A stretch of DNA of 64,000 nucleotides from positions 11,536,032-11,600,031 of the forward strand of contig NC_086256.1 of NCBI RefSeq assembly GCF_021018805.1. The letters are read 5' to 3'. Under the pieces are notes generated by a model. That model made no database searches, was not told the DNA's origin, and saw only the letters and a program-made list of their open reading frames with translations. The position numbers and the translations under genes are program-made. The stretch comes from Prinia subflava (Eukaryota; Chordata; Aves; Passeriformes; Cisticolidae). The first letter of the stretch is position 1, and each line of letters starts with the position of its first letter. Positions 11,901-25,060 of the stretch are shown piece by piece.

Positions 11901-14900
11901 TACTGTCTGATAATTGTCTACTGTGTAAGAGAAAAAAAAAAAATCTATCTTTGGCTCTATTTATTATACTTCCAAAAGAAAAATTAAAAGGAGCACTTGC
12001 AATGACATAAGTCAACAAGAAAGATTCTTCAGGAATCATCAATAATAGCTTGACTCTACTATCCCACTTAAAAATGCAGATTTATTGCTTTCTTCATTTT
12101 GACTGTCAATACAATAGATTAAAAAATGCCAAAACAAGTCCACTATAGTTTGGTATCTCAGCTGATAAAATGGCAACAGTAATTAAATTATTGATTGTTC
12201 TCACTCATCTGGGTTTTTTCTCCCTTCTGTTAATGGAAGACTGGCTTGACTACAGAATGTTCGTACTTTGAAAAGATTTACAATAGCAAATTAATACTGA
12301 TAAAAAAGAGGCAAAACTAATATGGTGAAAGTGAAATACAGAACTTCCAAAGGAAAATTATGTGAAAGAAGCCTTGATTCTAATTTTATTGAGCTGAAAC
12401 AGTTGTACTCAAGGTGTTTGTCAATAGATTCCCTTTGTACTCTGGCTAAACACAGTAGACCATACTTCTGTTCATCCATAGCATCAAGTGGCTTAACTCT
12501 ACATTGGGATCAAACCAGACAGTATTTGCTGCTGTTATTTACAAAGTGGCATTATAGACATAATGTTTTACAGGCCTTTTGAGGTCAGAATAGAAACATA
12601 GGCAAAAACCTTGAAGCCTACAATGAAATTCAGTTGACATTTGTTCTTAATGAATTAACCATCTACCTTGTCATCAGTTCTGTTCTGTTCTGTCATTAAT
12701 GATGTAAATATTACCAGGTGTCGAATTTCCATACTATTGAATTGTGTAATAAACCAGTATTTCATCTTCAGAAGACATGAAGTTGCCAACCATTCCAAAA
12801 GTTTATTCTGTTGGCAAAAAAAGGGTAAAGTATGAGAAAATAAAACATGGAGAAACAGAGGCAGCTCATTGAGGTAGTTTATTAGGTGCATCACATTTAG
12901 TCTTTGTGCATCAGTATTTTTCTCAGTAGAAAAAGCTGAAAATATTTTCTCAAAGCATTATTAAAAGAGCAAAATGGTGAAAGATACAGTAAACCCCCCA
13001 ATGTATTATCCATTTAAAACATTATTTAAAATTACCCTCCCCATTGTATTTTTTCATTAGTATTTCAAAAGGGTTCGTTCTCAAATAGAAAATTCATGGG
13101 CTTCTTAATTAGCAACAAGATAAGAATCTTAATTAAATTGCCCTAAATAAACCTAAGTTTAGAACCAGTTTTATCTTTGACTTCAAGCAGTGGATAGAAC
13201 ATTGTGTGTTTTAGAATCGTTAAGAAGTCATCACTTCTATTCCACTGCCAGTTCTGACATCTCTATGATAAATCCCTCCTGAGTGTCTCAGGGAAGTCCT
13301 CCCTGTAGGGACTGAGCTGAAGTGGACTCAGCTCTGCTGGTTAAATTAACACAAATAAAGGGCAGTGCTGCTGATGGACTCATTTTAGCTCCCAAACCAA
13401 TACTTAAAGCTATTGTGTGTACTCCAACTACTCTTCAGCCTGCAATCTAAATATAACCTTTTGTCTTTCAAGTAATTGTCTTCATTTGCAAGCAAGGGGT
13501 TTTGTGTTCCATTGAGGACTACTCATCAGCTATATGAGAAAACAAACAAAACATTTGAAAAAAAAGGCTGAATGCACAGCAGCTTTACCTGGAAAAAGTT
13601 AATATTATGGAAATCTTATTAGGAATAAGATCTCCAGTGAGCCCTGAGTCAACTTTATAAAAGGTTATTCATATTCCGAGTACAATAGCGTTGATTAACA
13701 TTAAATATTTGTACAGTGACTAAAACTGCATCCAGTATATTGCCAGGAAAGGTTATGCAGATCAATGTGTGATGGGTACTGAAATGTCATTAAATCTGAG
13801 TAGTGGAAGAATGACTTGAGAAGCAAAATTTAAGACAAATCCAAAAATAGGCTGTTAAGGAAGTTAAAGAAATATTCTCAATGAAAGGAATAACTTAGCG
13901 TTTCAAAATGCAAATATATGTTGTTGCTTTTGTTGTTAATGTTTATCCAGGTGTTTTGGGAGAGGAGTAGATTGAAACAGCCCAACAAATTTTTAGACAA
14001 AACCTACTTATACTTTTTAGAGCAGCTGCTTGACAGCGGATCAGCAAACCTGAATCCTCTACTCTCAAACTGTGTAAAGCAGAGAGATCACTTTGTTCTC
14101 TCTTTAGCTTCATTTACCAGGATTGTGTAAAAGCTGCTGTGGATCAGGTGGAAAGTGCTCATGCTGAACTAAGCATGGAGTATCCTTCAACAAACTACAA
14201 GTTCTAACTCCATGCTTTTGGAAATTAAAAGTGTCTCTTTCTGTGAGCTCATTTACCAGAAACTCTTCCCAAGCACAAATGCCAGAATGACTTCATAAAT
14301 TGAAATCGTAGTGCTTGGTAGCCAGATTTTGCTATGATTTATAAAAATGAAGCCTTTTTGAATTTTTTTTCTGCGCAGGTCGGTAAAAGGCCTTTTCACC
14401 ATGACAGTGCTGGCACCCAGTGCAAGGTAGAATTTTACTTTAAAAATTAAATGAGCTATTACTAAGCAGAAAGTCTGGAAAAAAACAACATATTCAGCAA
14501 GAAAGTAAATCAGTGACTTGTCAACCCACCAAATTCTTCCTTTCTTAAAAGCCAAATTGTGTGGCCGAAGTTAATGAGGATATTGTGCAAACTGAGAAGA
14601 ACTGCCCACACAAGAGTGCATTGTTGTGAAATCTATGGAAGTTTTCCTATATTGTTTTGCAACTCATAAATAAAGCATTCAAGCCCCTTGTTTTTACCTG
14701 TCTTTTATCTTTGTGCTAAGGAGCATATCCTGATGAGATTGTCTAACTGAAAGAGACCATCAAGAAAAGGACCTAGTGATAATTGGGATTACCAATACAT
14801 GAATATATGCCTGTCATTCCTATGTATCTGTCCTGTGACCTGAACTAGTTGTTTTTGCTGCTAAATATCTATATTCCATGAAAATGTAAAAGCTACATTT

Positions 14901-17900
14901 ACTGCGGTTAATGACCTTTTACATTTTAAGGGCATTTGAATTTACATGTTCATTCAAGGTGATTGATTTTTACATGGAGAAAAGACACCAATCAGTCAAT
15001 CAGTTTCATTTAATCAGTGCCTTAATGGATGCATTTGCAAAAGTATTATCTCAGCAAAAATCACCTTCTTGCACTTGAACTCTCTTAGTTATCAAGGATT
15101 TCCTTAAACAAAATTTTTCTCATTATAATATTATGTAAATGCTAAAAAAAACCCCTTGCATTTTAGCTGCATGTGCATGTTAAATATAAATCCCCAAAAT
15201 AATAATGCATCTCTTTACCAGGTACAGAATTGTAAGGATTCCAGATCTAAGTTTCACAAACAGAACAAATTAAGACTATTCAGAATAATGACATCAAAAT
15301 TATTATATGAGGTCAAGGGTACATAACTTTCCTTGCTACTTAGCTTTAGAATAAAGATGGTAATCATTTGACATTGTTAAATGTAAAAATAATTAAGGCT
15401 TTTAGCTGTACAGCACCTCTTACAGAAAGTTCTCAAGGCAGTCAGTGTTAATTTCATGTCATCTCGAACCTGGATACTTCAAACACTATTCGAAAATTCG
15501 GGTGTTGCTAATTAGTATTCATTTTTGCTTTCATCTGATTCTGTTTGCCTGCATATTTCAACAAGATTAAGAAAAAAGTTTAATATTATTAATTGCTATA
15601 TACTACCATGTTGTAAGAAGCATTTTTAATAAAGATTCTTTTCCATGGATTGATTTTTGTCGCATAGGAGACAATACATTTTGCCTTCTTTATATGCTCA
15701 TCTAGGAACTAGAAGAGTATGAACTCTCTTTTACATTTCCTTCAGTAATTCTGTGTCTAGTTATGATGGTCTGAAATTGCCATATTTGTTTTCAAATCCT
15801 TTTGTGAAATAAATTAATCTTCATTCATTATGCTATTTATTGCCTGTGAATTCTGGAGATAAAATGTATTTTCTCTCTCATAGGAGATCCTCATATATTC
15901 ATATATCAAAAAATTGTTTTGGAAAGGAAGTAGGTCTGTGTGTCTATTAGTAATATTGAATGGTAAAATCAGGATATTTTCTCCAGAAATTGCTCATATT
16001 TCAATAAAAGAAGTCAGCTAGAGGAGCTGTACATTCTACCTCTGCAGGTCGTGTTTCCCTTTTCCCTAGCCCAGAGGCTGATAGAGTAAGATTCCAGTAG
16101 AAAGCCAGTAATCAATAATTTTCAATCAATGTATATAGAAAAATGTCAGCTACACTACAGGGAAATTCAAAAAACTATACCCAAACCTGATTTAGAGGTG
16201 ATTTAGCTGTATATTGTAAAGAAAGAAGTAATTTAAAGGTTCTTTTGAATATTGAAGTCTTGTCTGAATAATACCAACTTAACTGTAAGCCAATGACCAC
16301 TTTATTAAATACACAAGAGTCAAAATAGGGGTTTTTTGAATATCCTGAACATTTTTAATAAATTAGAAAACCACAGCCACTGAGTTTCTCACTTGTACAG
16401 CTGTGTCATTTTATAGTAACCTGCCTCTGCTGACAGGGAGTTCACACAGGAGCAGAACTTTGCAAGTTCTCCTTAAAACAGGGATCCTTAATTAACTTCT
16501 CCTGAACCCTGCCTTGTGTCAGGACTCCCAACATCCAGCCAAGGTGGATTTGCTCTCCAGAGCACAATTGCCTAATCTCTTACAAGGTATTAGTAAGGCA
16601 GAGCCAAGGATCCTGTGCAGCCCTGCAGTTCAACAGCTCTTTCATTTTATTGGGTAGCAGGACAAGAAAAAGAAAGGTCTTGGTGATTCAACAAGTGCTG
16701 AAGATTGTTAGTGATTTCCATTGTTATAAACTATACAGTGTTAGGTTCTATTAAACACTAAGCTAACATCTTCCATTTAGCCAAAAGTTTTCAACCCGTG
16801 CCATGTTGAACCCGAGTTCAACCCTCATGTGATAATTCCATCGACAGTTATCTTTGCTAATAAGCCATCTGGCAGGGTGTCAGCTTCTATGGAAAACAGG
16901 TGTTTGATCCAATTCTCATTTGTTACACTGTCAAGAAAGCATTCACTGAAGTTGGTGACTAAATTCAGGCAATGTTCTCGTACATCAGCAAAAGACGGGA
17001 TGAATTTCAAATTAACATTAAAACATTTCTATGGTTAAAACATTTGCCAGTTTCTCTCACGTCTCTCACCTTCCCCCATTGTATCTTCAGATGCAATTTC
17101 TTTATCTTGCCTACATTCTATGTCCCAATTTGTATCTAACTATTATATAATGTGCATATATTAATCTCTAGATACTGCATTCTATTCATTGCAGTGCAAG
17201 AACAAGAAGTTAAAGGGATGAGTTCAAGAACATTAGATCATTAAAAAACGACTTAAGCAAAATTTAAATCCTCCCCCCCATCCAAAATGTGTTCCTTACA
17301 GTAGAATTCAGAGTTGTGAGCCAATACCTGCCAAAGTTACAGCCTTTCTGGGTCTAGAAAAGAGGGTTTGGACAGTCGTTCTCCACTTTATTACGAAATA
17401 TAAAATACGAAGAGAGCTTTAGCTCTAGAAAAACTAACAAGGAGAAGAAAACCCCAGTGGCTGACCAACATTTTGGCAGATACTGCTCTGTGCTGAATAC
17501 TGGACACACACTGAATATGAAAATAGGAAACTCTACTTTCTTACCAGAATACTACAGTTATCACCATGGCCACTTTTGAAAACAGAACATGGCAACATTA
17601 TTGCATTGTGAATCCTAATTATAAAAAATTGCCATGTCATAAAACAAGACTTTTTTTCTTAAGATTTATTTTATTCTTTGTCATACATGCACCAACCATG
17701 TACCTGACCAAAATTAATGGTCCTCATGTTTGAGTAATGAAAAAACGTCTGCATTTATAAATGCCTTTCATACAAGAAAATATCCCATTCAGGAATCCTT
17801 CTTGACCCTAGGTAAAAACAAATTATAACAAATGAATAATACTTTTTTCCCTTTGACTTGACACCACAATGTTTTGAGCTGCTGTAAAAATACAAGCATC

Positions 17901-20267
17901 AAAAAATGTTGAAATTTTCTCAGTGTGAGCAATCCCTGAAATCATTATGTGACTTTTCTAAGCCCTTCATGCAGGAAGTTGGTATTACTTGCAATTCATT
18001 TAGCTTTCTGTTAAAAAAAAATAGTCAAGATGCTTATCTTTTCAAGAGATGTTCTTTGTGAGAGATGATTTTCAAGTAGGGAAGATTTTCACTGTATGAC
18101 TGAATAACAAGTTATAGAATAATGTATGCCAAGTAACAGGAACTTGTACTTTCTAACAATCTTGAGCTCCACAGTGTTCCCAAGATGAGGCCTATAGCTG
18201 TGTTTGAATTCTTTTCTATTCCCACCACCACCACCCACAAGTCATTATTCAGTTCAAGCCTGTTTTATTGACTGAATTTTGCTGCGGTTTTTTGTGTTTT
18301 GTTTTGGTGTTTTTTTCCTACAGCTATACAAATTCCCTTAGCTGTAAAGAATAAACTAGATGAACAGAAATTATTAACAGGGGACAATACATACATTAGA
18401 ACCTTAAAATCTATGGTTGGATCCTTAGGTCTTTATTGGAAAGAAACCACACCACGTACGTTTTTGAAAATTCAGTATCTACTGATTTGCAGTATTTGTT
18501 AATCAGTTACTGAAAAATGGTAATTGAGGAATATAAAATAATCCTCCCAAAGAGCAATTTCTGTAACACTGTGGAGAGAGAGAGGGAGAGTCACTTTAAC
18601 TGACATAAAATAAAAGCAAAAAGCATCAGGAAGCTGTCATGGATCAGATGGAAGGTCTGTGTAAGAGCTCAATCTGTGTTCTCCCCGATGGTGAACCATG
18701 GTCTTAGGGACAAAGAAAACCTCTACAGGACTTCCTGCTTTTCATCTCTCAGAGATTTAAGGACTTTCTGAGGTAATAAGCTTGACTTTAGTAAGTTACA
18801 TAATGTTGTACAATATCCTCATACTATCTAATTATTATAAGCCAAATCAAGGATAAAAACTTAATTACAAAAATATGCATTATAATTAGAAATTATTTAA
18901 GATATGTTAGCAAGACAGAAAAAAAGCAGCAATTTGCCTTGAAAATCAAGATACGTAAGAATAAGAAAAACATCTATTGAAAATACTAGAAGCTTCAAGA
19001 AATATTTGGGAGAGATTTAAGAACTATTAAAAAAATGAGAAAGGAAACAAAATTACATAGAACCCAATGGTCAGAGGGGTACAACAGCATTTAAAAGAGC
19101 TGTTTTTCTGAAGAAAGAAAGTAAACAATCCTTACAACATTTGTGCAATATGCTTGGACAGATTTATCAAAAGCAATTGAAAGACTTCACTAAATATTTC
19201 TGTTCTGTATATAAATGATCACAGGATGTAATTATACCACAGCATGATAATGAAACATTCTCCATTAAAACGGTAGTCAAGTAAGTTCTATAAATAGTAG
19301 TCACTAAAAATAACAGAGTAAATCTGCATATTTGAGTAAGTTGTATTGGAGTTTTAAAACAGATGTAAAGGACAGGAAAGGGAAAAACTGGAATGTGACT
19401 CTAAGAAATATTTATATTCTGGGAATATGCTAGACCAGTACTTTCTAAGGGTGGTGGCATAGGGAACTATAGCCCTGGCCATCTAACATGAAACTTAGTG
19501 AAAAACCATAACTGGTAAGAAAATACTGGAATATAGCTTATATGAAATTGAATTCATGCCTGTCAATGCCAGTTTCTGAAAAAAAAAAAAAAATCATCTC
19601 CGATCTCTGCAGAAATACTTGTTCAAGAAGGTTCCTTTTGACTGTTGAAGAAAAAATGTGCTGATCTGATGCCATTTACTTACTGCTGCAAGATATTTTC
19701 TTTAAGAAACCTGAGTGAATCAAATAATATGTATATATATTTAATGTCTAATAATGTCATGACTGGCCTAATGACTGGCCTCAAAAGTGAAGTGTAAATG
19801 GGAAATACTAAGTGAATTTCTGTTTTGGTCCCATAGGAACTGTGTTTTGCTCATGTGCTGTATAATATTTGCATTGATTACCACAACCAAAGAAAATCCC
19901 TGGTGGCAGGTAACACAGGCTGAGGCAGTGGGAATCCCAGAGGGGACAGCTCACTGGTACTGAGCACGCCAACTTCTTGGAAAACTGGGTGCAAACAAAT
20001 ATAGGAAGTCAAACATGAAAGAATAAAGTGCAGGTGTTGATTCTCCAGCAGAGGAACCTGTGAGAGAAAACAGTGGGAAGCAGAGCTGCTGGGAATCTGC
20101 CAGGTACCAGCTCAGGGTGAGCCCTGGTGCAACACCACAGCAGGGCACAAATGCAGTCTGCCAGCAGGAACACAACAGAATGAGGGCAGCCAGGGTGTCA
20201 CAGGCAGCCTGGAGGAGCAGAGCAATGTGTCCTGTTTGATGCCTCTGCATGCCACTCAAGATACATG
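8991..20267. other. Intergenic region between PIGK and AK5, left part
   Basis: This stretch is AT-rich with no gene that I can support. Open frames up to 100 codons (for example 14253-14555, minus) show no known family motif. Homopolymer runs of 15 T lie at 9346-9360 and 11247-11261, and a run of 15 A at 19579-19593. An inverted repeat with 12-base arms lies at 14881-14927, and a 12-base tandem duplication at about 19760-19784. A moderately GC-richer patch lies at about 19.88-20.26 kb. No tRNA or other structured RNA was recognised. Confidence 0.7.
14881..14927. repeat. Inverted repeat, 12-base perfect arms
   Basis: The left arm AAAATGTAAAAG (14881-14892) and the right arm CTTTTACATTTT (14916-14927) are exact reverse complements, separated by 23 bases. 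The arms are AT-rich, so this may be chance. Confidence 0.7.
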
Positions 20268-20395
20268 TAGCTAAATTGGAGAGCTCAGGGAAGGGTCATA
20301 AGAATGATTATATTGTAACTGGAAAATAACAAGTACAGCTATTTAGTTTATCATAACAAAGAGGAGCTTGATCACAGCATTTCTTTAATTTTTTT
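20268..20395 (+). mobile_element. Probable degraded CR1 LINE fragment
   Basis: The text reads like the internal 3' part of an avian CR1: a segment like 'aaattggagagctcaggga' with 'aagaatgatta', then 'agctatttagtttatca' and 'gagcttgatcacag'. The order and spacing agree with the usual element, but there are many substitutions and gaps. Assigned from memory of the family, without an alignment. Confidence 0.5.
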
Positions 20396-22751
20396 TAGCA
20401 GATTGAAATGTGCATCTCAAACTTTTAAGTGGCACAATCTTTTTTCTTCCGTCTCATGTTCCATTCATCTTGGTGTCCTCAAAATTCTGAGACTCACCAA
20501 AATCTAGATCCAGAAATCCAATCTTTCTTGGTTAATTTTTCACTACTTTTCAATTAGTGATTTAATTCACTTAAGTAATACATTCAGGTACCAGCAGAAA
20601 AGAAAAAAAAAGGTCTATCAGAGGTGAAAAGAAAGGGGGAAACATCAAGTTAAAAAAAACAGTTAATACTGTAGCAAGAGTTCAGAAAGAGATTTCTCAT
20701 ATAAATGAAAAGATCATTTTAGCAATCTTGGATTAGTTTATACACTAAATGCAATATGGGGCTGCAAGTTAGTTCCAAATTTACATTAAAATGCATACCA
20801 TTTCTGGATCAGAAGCATATAATTCAGCACATTCTATTAAAAAGGCTGCACATAATTGGTGTACTTACAGAATCTACAAATTCAAACTGTCTGCATATCA
20901 GCCTGTATAAGCACATCAGTCCAAGGACATTGCTTCTGATTTAATAAAGACATTTAGCAGAGCAGCAACTTGTGTGACAAATCCAGCCACTAGTGCTTCA
21001 ACAGGCACTAGACAAAAAAAATAAACGTTTATAAAATACTGGGGTATTCTGAAGTGATTTTTGAAAACACAGAACCTAATTAAGGTTTGACTGAAGGCTA
21101 TGGGTGTTGTGTAATTGGTTTAACCAAGAAGAATAGAAGGCCCAGAACACCATATTCCAGCTGATCCCTGAAAATACTGATTCATCTTAGTGCAGCTTCA
21201 TGTAGCTCCTGGAGGAAACAAGAAGAATGAGAATGGAATCTGCCCAACACTACAGGATCCATGAGAAGTTTTCAAGATGAATTTTCAGAAATGTTATAGT
21301 TTTGATAGCAAAATTTTGTTATTTCTGTTGTATCCTCTTGCCCTCCAGCAAAGGTAGGAAATAACCGAAGTGATCCTTCTGCTTCACCCAGTACCCTAAA
21401 GAGCTGCCTGCACCTTCAGGAATGGGCAGTGCCCTGGAGCTCCAATGAATTCCCATTCCTTTGAGCATTTTTACATCCTGTGTTATTTTCTAAGGCAGTA
21501 AGACCACTTCCCTCCCAGCTGCACTCTTGATCAGACACTTACACAACAAAGAGCTCACCTTCGAACAGCTCCCTTTCTGTTACCTGCACAACAAATAACG
21601 CAGCTTTTTGTGCCCCTTTGGCTCATGTCTGCTTAATCCTTCACTGGCAATGTTCTTCAGAGCCTTTGAGAAGCTTCCACCTGAGACCTTGCTTCAATAA
21701 GGGGAGTCTTCTGACAGCAAACACATAAAAATTTGCTTCTAGAAGGAGGTACTGTATTATTAGATCCAAAAATGTCCTTTCCAGATACATTTCACACATT
21801 CAGTCTGATACATTTCCTAAATGGCTGTACTTGTTCTGAGGTGGTAATTTCTGCAACACAGAATTTGATTTTGTGCAGCAAAACAACATTTTGAACAATA
21901 ATGAAGATGTGCATAATAATAATAACACATGATTTTATAGCAGGACAGTTATTCCTGTTATTTTATTTTCTGTTAGCATTATCTGTGCAAAATGCCTGGA
22001 AGCCTACAGTAAAAAAACAACTAGGACAAGATTTTACACAAACATATTTCACATTCTTGAGGAAGATGCCATGGAAAGCATGTGAAAGGAAATGTTTTAC
22101 TCTTGCCAAACCAGGGCATTGGATGAGATACTAATTTACCCATAAATGTTGAGTATATAAAAATATATATTCTGAAAGCTTATAAATGGAATTTATCCAA
22201 GACAATGTTAATACAGATGATTTTTTTTACATCAAGAAACAAATAAAAAAAATTACACCCATGAAATGCAAAAACCACAGCTCTGTGTTCCTAGATAGAA
22301 TGGCATCTTCTATTAGCCCTCCTTAGCAAAGACCTTATGTTAAGGAAATATCTATTTAATTTAATTCCATCTTCCTTTTGTCAACTTTCATTTAAGGTTC
22401 TTTTAGAAGCAATTATGTCTCATGTCTTTTTATTAATGCATAGGAGCCTACTCAATCATATTTAAGGCACTGTGCTTTTCAATTACTTTACATTTGGATG
22501 GATTAAAATTTTAGCAGAAGAAAGTAGGGTTAAAGCCACATCCAGATCTTATGAGAGGATGAGAAAAACTGCAGAATGCTGATGAAACTCTTCAGTGAAG
22601 ACCAAAGTCTTCCTTGAACATATGGGAAGTGTCAATTCAGTGACTGCAGCTTCTCTAAGTAGACACTGCTGGATTCATAGAAACTGGAGCAGGAAGGGCT
22701 CTTAAACCAAACTGCACAGACCCTTCGACTGTGGTTTTCCAGTAGCTTTGC
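20396..22751. other. Intergenic, nothing recognised
   Basis: This is AT-rich sequence between two CR1 fragments. I see no gene. The 77-codon frame at 21901-22134 has a hydrophobic segment but no recognisable identity. Confidence 0.6.
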
Positions 22752-22915
22752 ACGGAAACAGGTTTGCCCAGAGGGTTGTGTGTGCCCCAGCCCTGGAAGT
22801 TGGATGGGGCCCTGAGCAACTTGAGCTTTTGAGTGGTGTCCCTGTCCATGACAGAGGGTCAGAACTAGATGATCTCTAAGGCCCCTTCCAACCCAAACCA
22901 TCCTGTGATTTATGG
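22752..22915 (+). mobile_element. CR1 LINE, 3' end
   Basis: This is a clear match to the 3' terminus of avian CR1 elements: 'tttgcccagag', 'gccccagccctgg', 'ttggatggggccct', 'gtgtccctgtccatgaca', 'agaactagatgatct' and 'cccttccaacccaaacca', then degenerate 3' octamers ('atcctgtg', 'atttatgg'). An internal gap follows 'ccctggaag', where 'tgttcaaggccagg' is usual. The element is 5'-truncated and old, as most CR1 copies are. Confidence 0.87.
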
Positions 22916-23544
22916 GCCGTCCATCAGTCAATTGCTGTGAAGGGACGTTACTTGCTGTCCTTTATGTGGTAGCTGCTGGGAATATTTGGATGACTTGGAA
23001 AACCAACCAGTGCAATGTGTCATTAGAAGATCATGGGACTGCCTTCTGGGCACTGTTTAGCAGTTCATGGAATGAACAAGGACTGGAATCTTCTCTGGGA
23101 GAAAGTGTCTACATAAAAAAGCTAGAGGCTGGACTGAGGAAAATGAGGGCAGTTCAACTACAGAAACAGCAAAACAAGGAACATGGCTGCAGCTGAGAAG
23201 AAGCTTGTTAAACTGATATTGATCCATAAATCATATATGTGGGGGAGAAGCTTCTTAAAAGACACCTAAGACCTATCCATTTTCCTATCTGTCTGAAAAA
23301 CAGGGATGTACATACAGAAAGCATGTTCTGTGTTGTTTATAAGCTTGCAGTTATGTAACATATTTGTGTTAGGGTGTCCCTCAATGCAACTGCAATGATA
23401 TTCTGTTAGAAAAGATAATAAAGTTAAAAACTAATTGGAAGTTCAGACATGACATAGGACACTTCAGCAACCAAAATACTCTGTTCGGACTTCCAGTGTA
23501 CCACAGAGAATCACAGAAGCTACCCCCTACTTAACACTTCCCAG

Positions 23545-24060
23545 AGTACATCTAGAATAATGCACCCAGTTTTGGGCTCCCTAGTAAAAGAGAGATGTTA
23601 ACAAACTGGAGTGAGTTTGATGCGTGTACAGGCCATTCACTTACAAGTTGGACTTGATATATTCTGTGATTCTGAGTTGAGAGGACACCACAAAGACAGT
23701 AAGGGATGGAGAGCACTTGTTCTTGAAGATGAGCAGAGGGACCTGGGCTGGTTCAGCCTTGTGGCAGGCTTAGAAGGTACATAATAGCAGCTCTCAAGGC
23801 TTGACAGGAGACCATCATGAAAATGGAGCCAGGGTCTTCACAATGGTTGGCAAGGAACAAACTGAGACATGGGAAGTGATAGCTGAATAGGAGAAAACCC
23901 TTCTTCATGTCGAGACTGGGCAAGCATGGGCTGCCCAGAGTGGCTCTCCAGTCGCTACCCTAGGAAGGTTTTGCAAGATGAGACTGAATAACGCCCTGGG
24001 CAACCTGCTCTGACCTCAAGAGCTGCCCTTGCCTTGAGCAGAAGGCTAGACCAGAGATAA
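23545..24060 (+). mobile_element. CR1 LINE, longer degraded copy near the AK5 island
   Basis: CR1 landmarks occur in order: 'gcacccagttttgggctcc', 'caaactggagtgagt', 'acctgggctggttcagcc', 'aatagcagctctcaag', 'aacccttcttcatg', 'gggctgcccagagtggct', 'cctgggcaacctgctctga' and 'ccttgagcagaaggctaga'. The final 3' octamers are missing or altered. A stretch at about 23638-23675 looks like a separate CR1 3' end lying inside this copy. The element stops about 100 bases before the AK5 CpG island. Confidence 0.75.
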
Positions 24061-24129
24061 TTTCATATCTCTTCCTGTGACTCGCCGATCACAGATGCTC
24101 ATGACTGATCGTAGTTGGTGGCTTTTTGC

Positions 24130-25060
24130 CAGCCCAAAGTGTATGAAACGTCTCGCTCCTCAAAACAGCCACACACCGTGCTACGGGCAGAGACCGCGTT
24201 CCACCGGGAGCCTTCCAGCACCTTTGCGCTACACCGGTGCCCAGCCCTCCCCTCGCCGCTCCCCGCAGCCGGGGGAGCCGGTCCGCTCGCTGCCGGGGCA
24301 GCCTGCCCGCGGCTCGGCGCCAGGCACAGCCCCTCGCCGCCTCCGCTCGGCGCCTCACCGCAGGCACCCCCCGAAACTTTCCCCGGCAGCCTGCGCACGC
24401 TCTCGCTCCCCGCCGGGGGAAAGCGTGCTCTCTCTCCCGCTCCCTCCGTGCAGCGGGCACGGGGAGGCGGGCGGCTCTCTCCCTCCTGCCTCCCTCCGCC
24501 CGCCCGCCCGCGGAAGCCTCGCCGAGGCTCCCGCATTGCACCGCCGCGCCGCGCCGAGCGCGGGGCTCGGGCTGCCCACCCGCCCCGCCGGCGCCCCCGG
24601 CCCCGGCTGGCGGAATGAGCGCCGGCGAGGCGAAGGAGTATCTGGCCCGCAGGGAGATCCCGCAGCTTTTCGAGGTAGGCGAGGCGCAGGGGGGAGGCGT
24701 TTTCCGCCCCGTCGGGGGATGCTCCGCGCCGGGACCCCGCGGCGGGCAGGGCTGAAGGTGGCTGGAAGGACGGAGCAGCCGGAGGCTGCGGTTCGCGTAG
24801 CCTGCGCGGGGAGCGGCGCCGCGGAGCGCCGGCCGCCGGCCCGGGCCGGGTGAGCGCTGGCGGCGGGGCCGGGGCAGCGCTGCCCGCCGCCCATGCCGAG
24901 CCCCGCGGCCGCGCCCCTCGCCCCTGCGGCCGCCGCGGCCGCCCGCCCTCCGCCGCCGGCGGGGAGAGAACTTGGGCGTCCTCAGGGCAAAGCAGCGCCG
25001 CGGAATGCGGGCCAGGGGCACCTTACCTCGGCCGGGGGGAAGGAAAAAGCCGCAAGTGTT
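24130..25060. promoter_or_regulatory. CpG island over AK5 exon 1 and promoter
   Basis: There is an abrupt switch to GC-rich, CpG-dense sequence that includes AK5 exon 1 (24615-24674) and the start of intron 1. GC-box-like sequence (GAGGCGGGCGG) is at 24464-24474 and a CCCG/CGCC tandem run at about 24497-24512. No TATA box is evident. The transcription start is probably some tens to a few hundred bases upstream of 24615. Long open frames on both strands here are an effect of base composition. Confidence 0.85.
24615..24674 (+). CDS. AK5: AK5 coding exon 1
   Basis: The exon is 60 bases and reads MSAGEAKEYLARREIPQLFE. The first few residues differ from human (MNTND) and the rest is the same. The ATG lies in the CpG island with a purine at -3. 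The donor is gtaggc. This start agrees with the family's N-terminus in length (20 codons). Confidence 0.95.

Noticed and set aside
14253..14555. 100-codon minus-strand frame in the intergenic gap
   Set aside because: It is hydrophobic from AT-rich codons, has no known motif, no exon-like borders and no promoter signal nearby.
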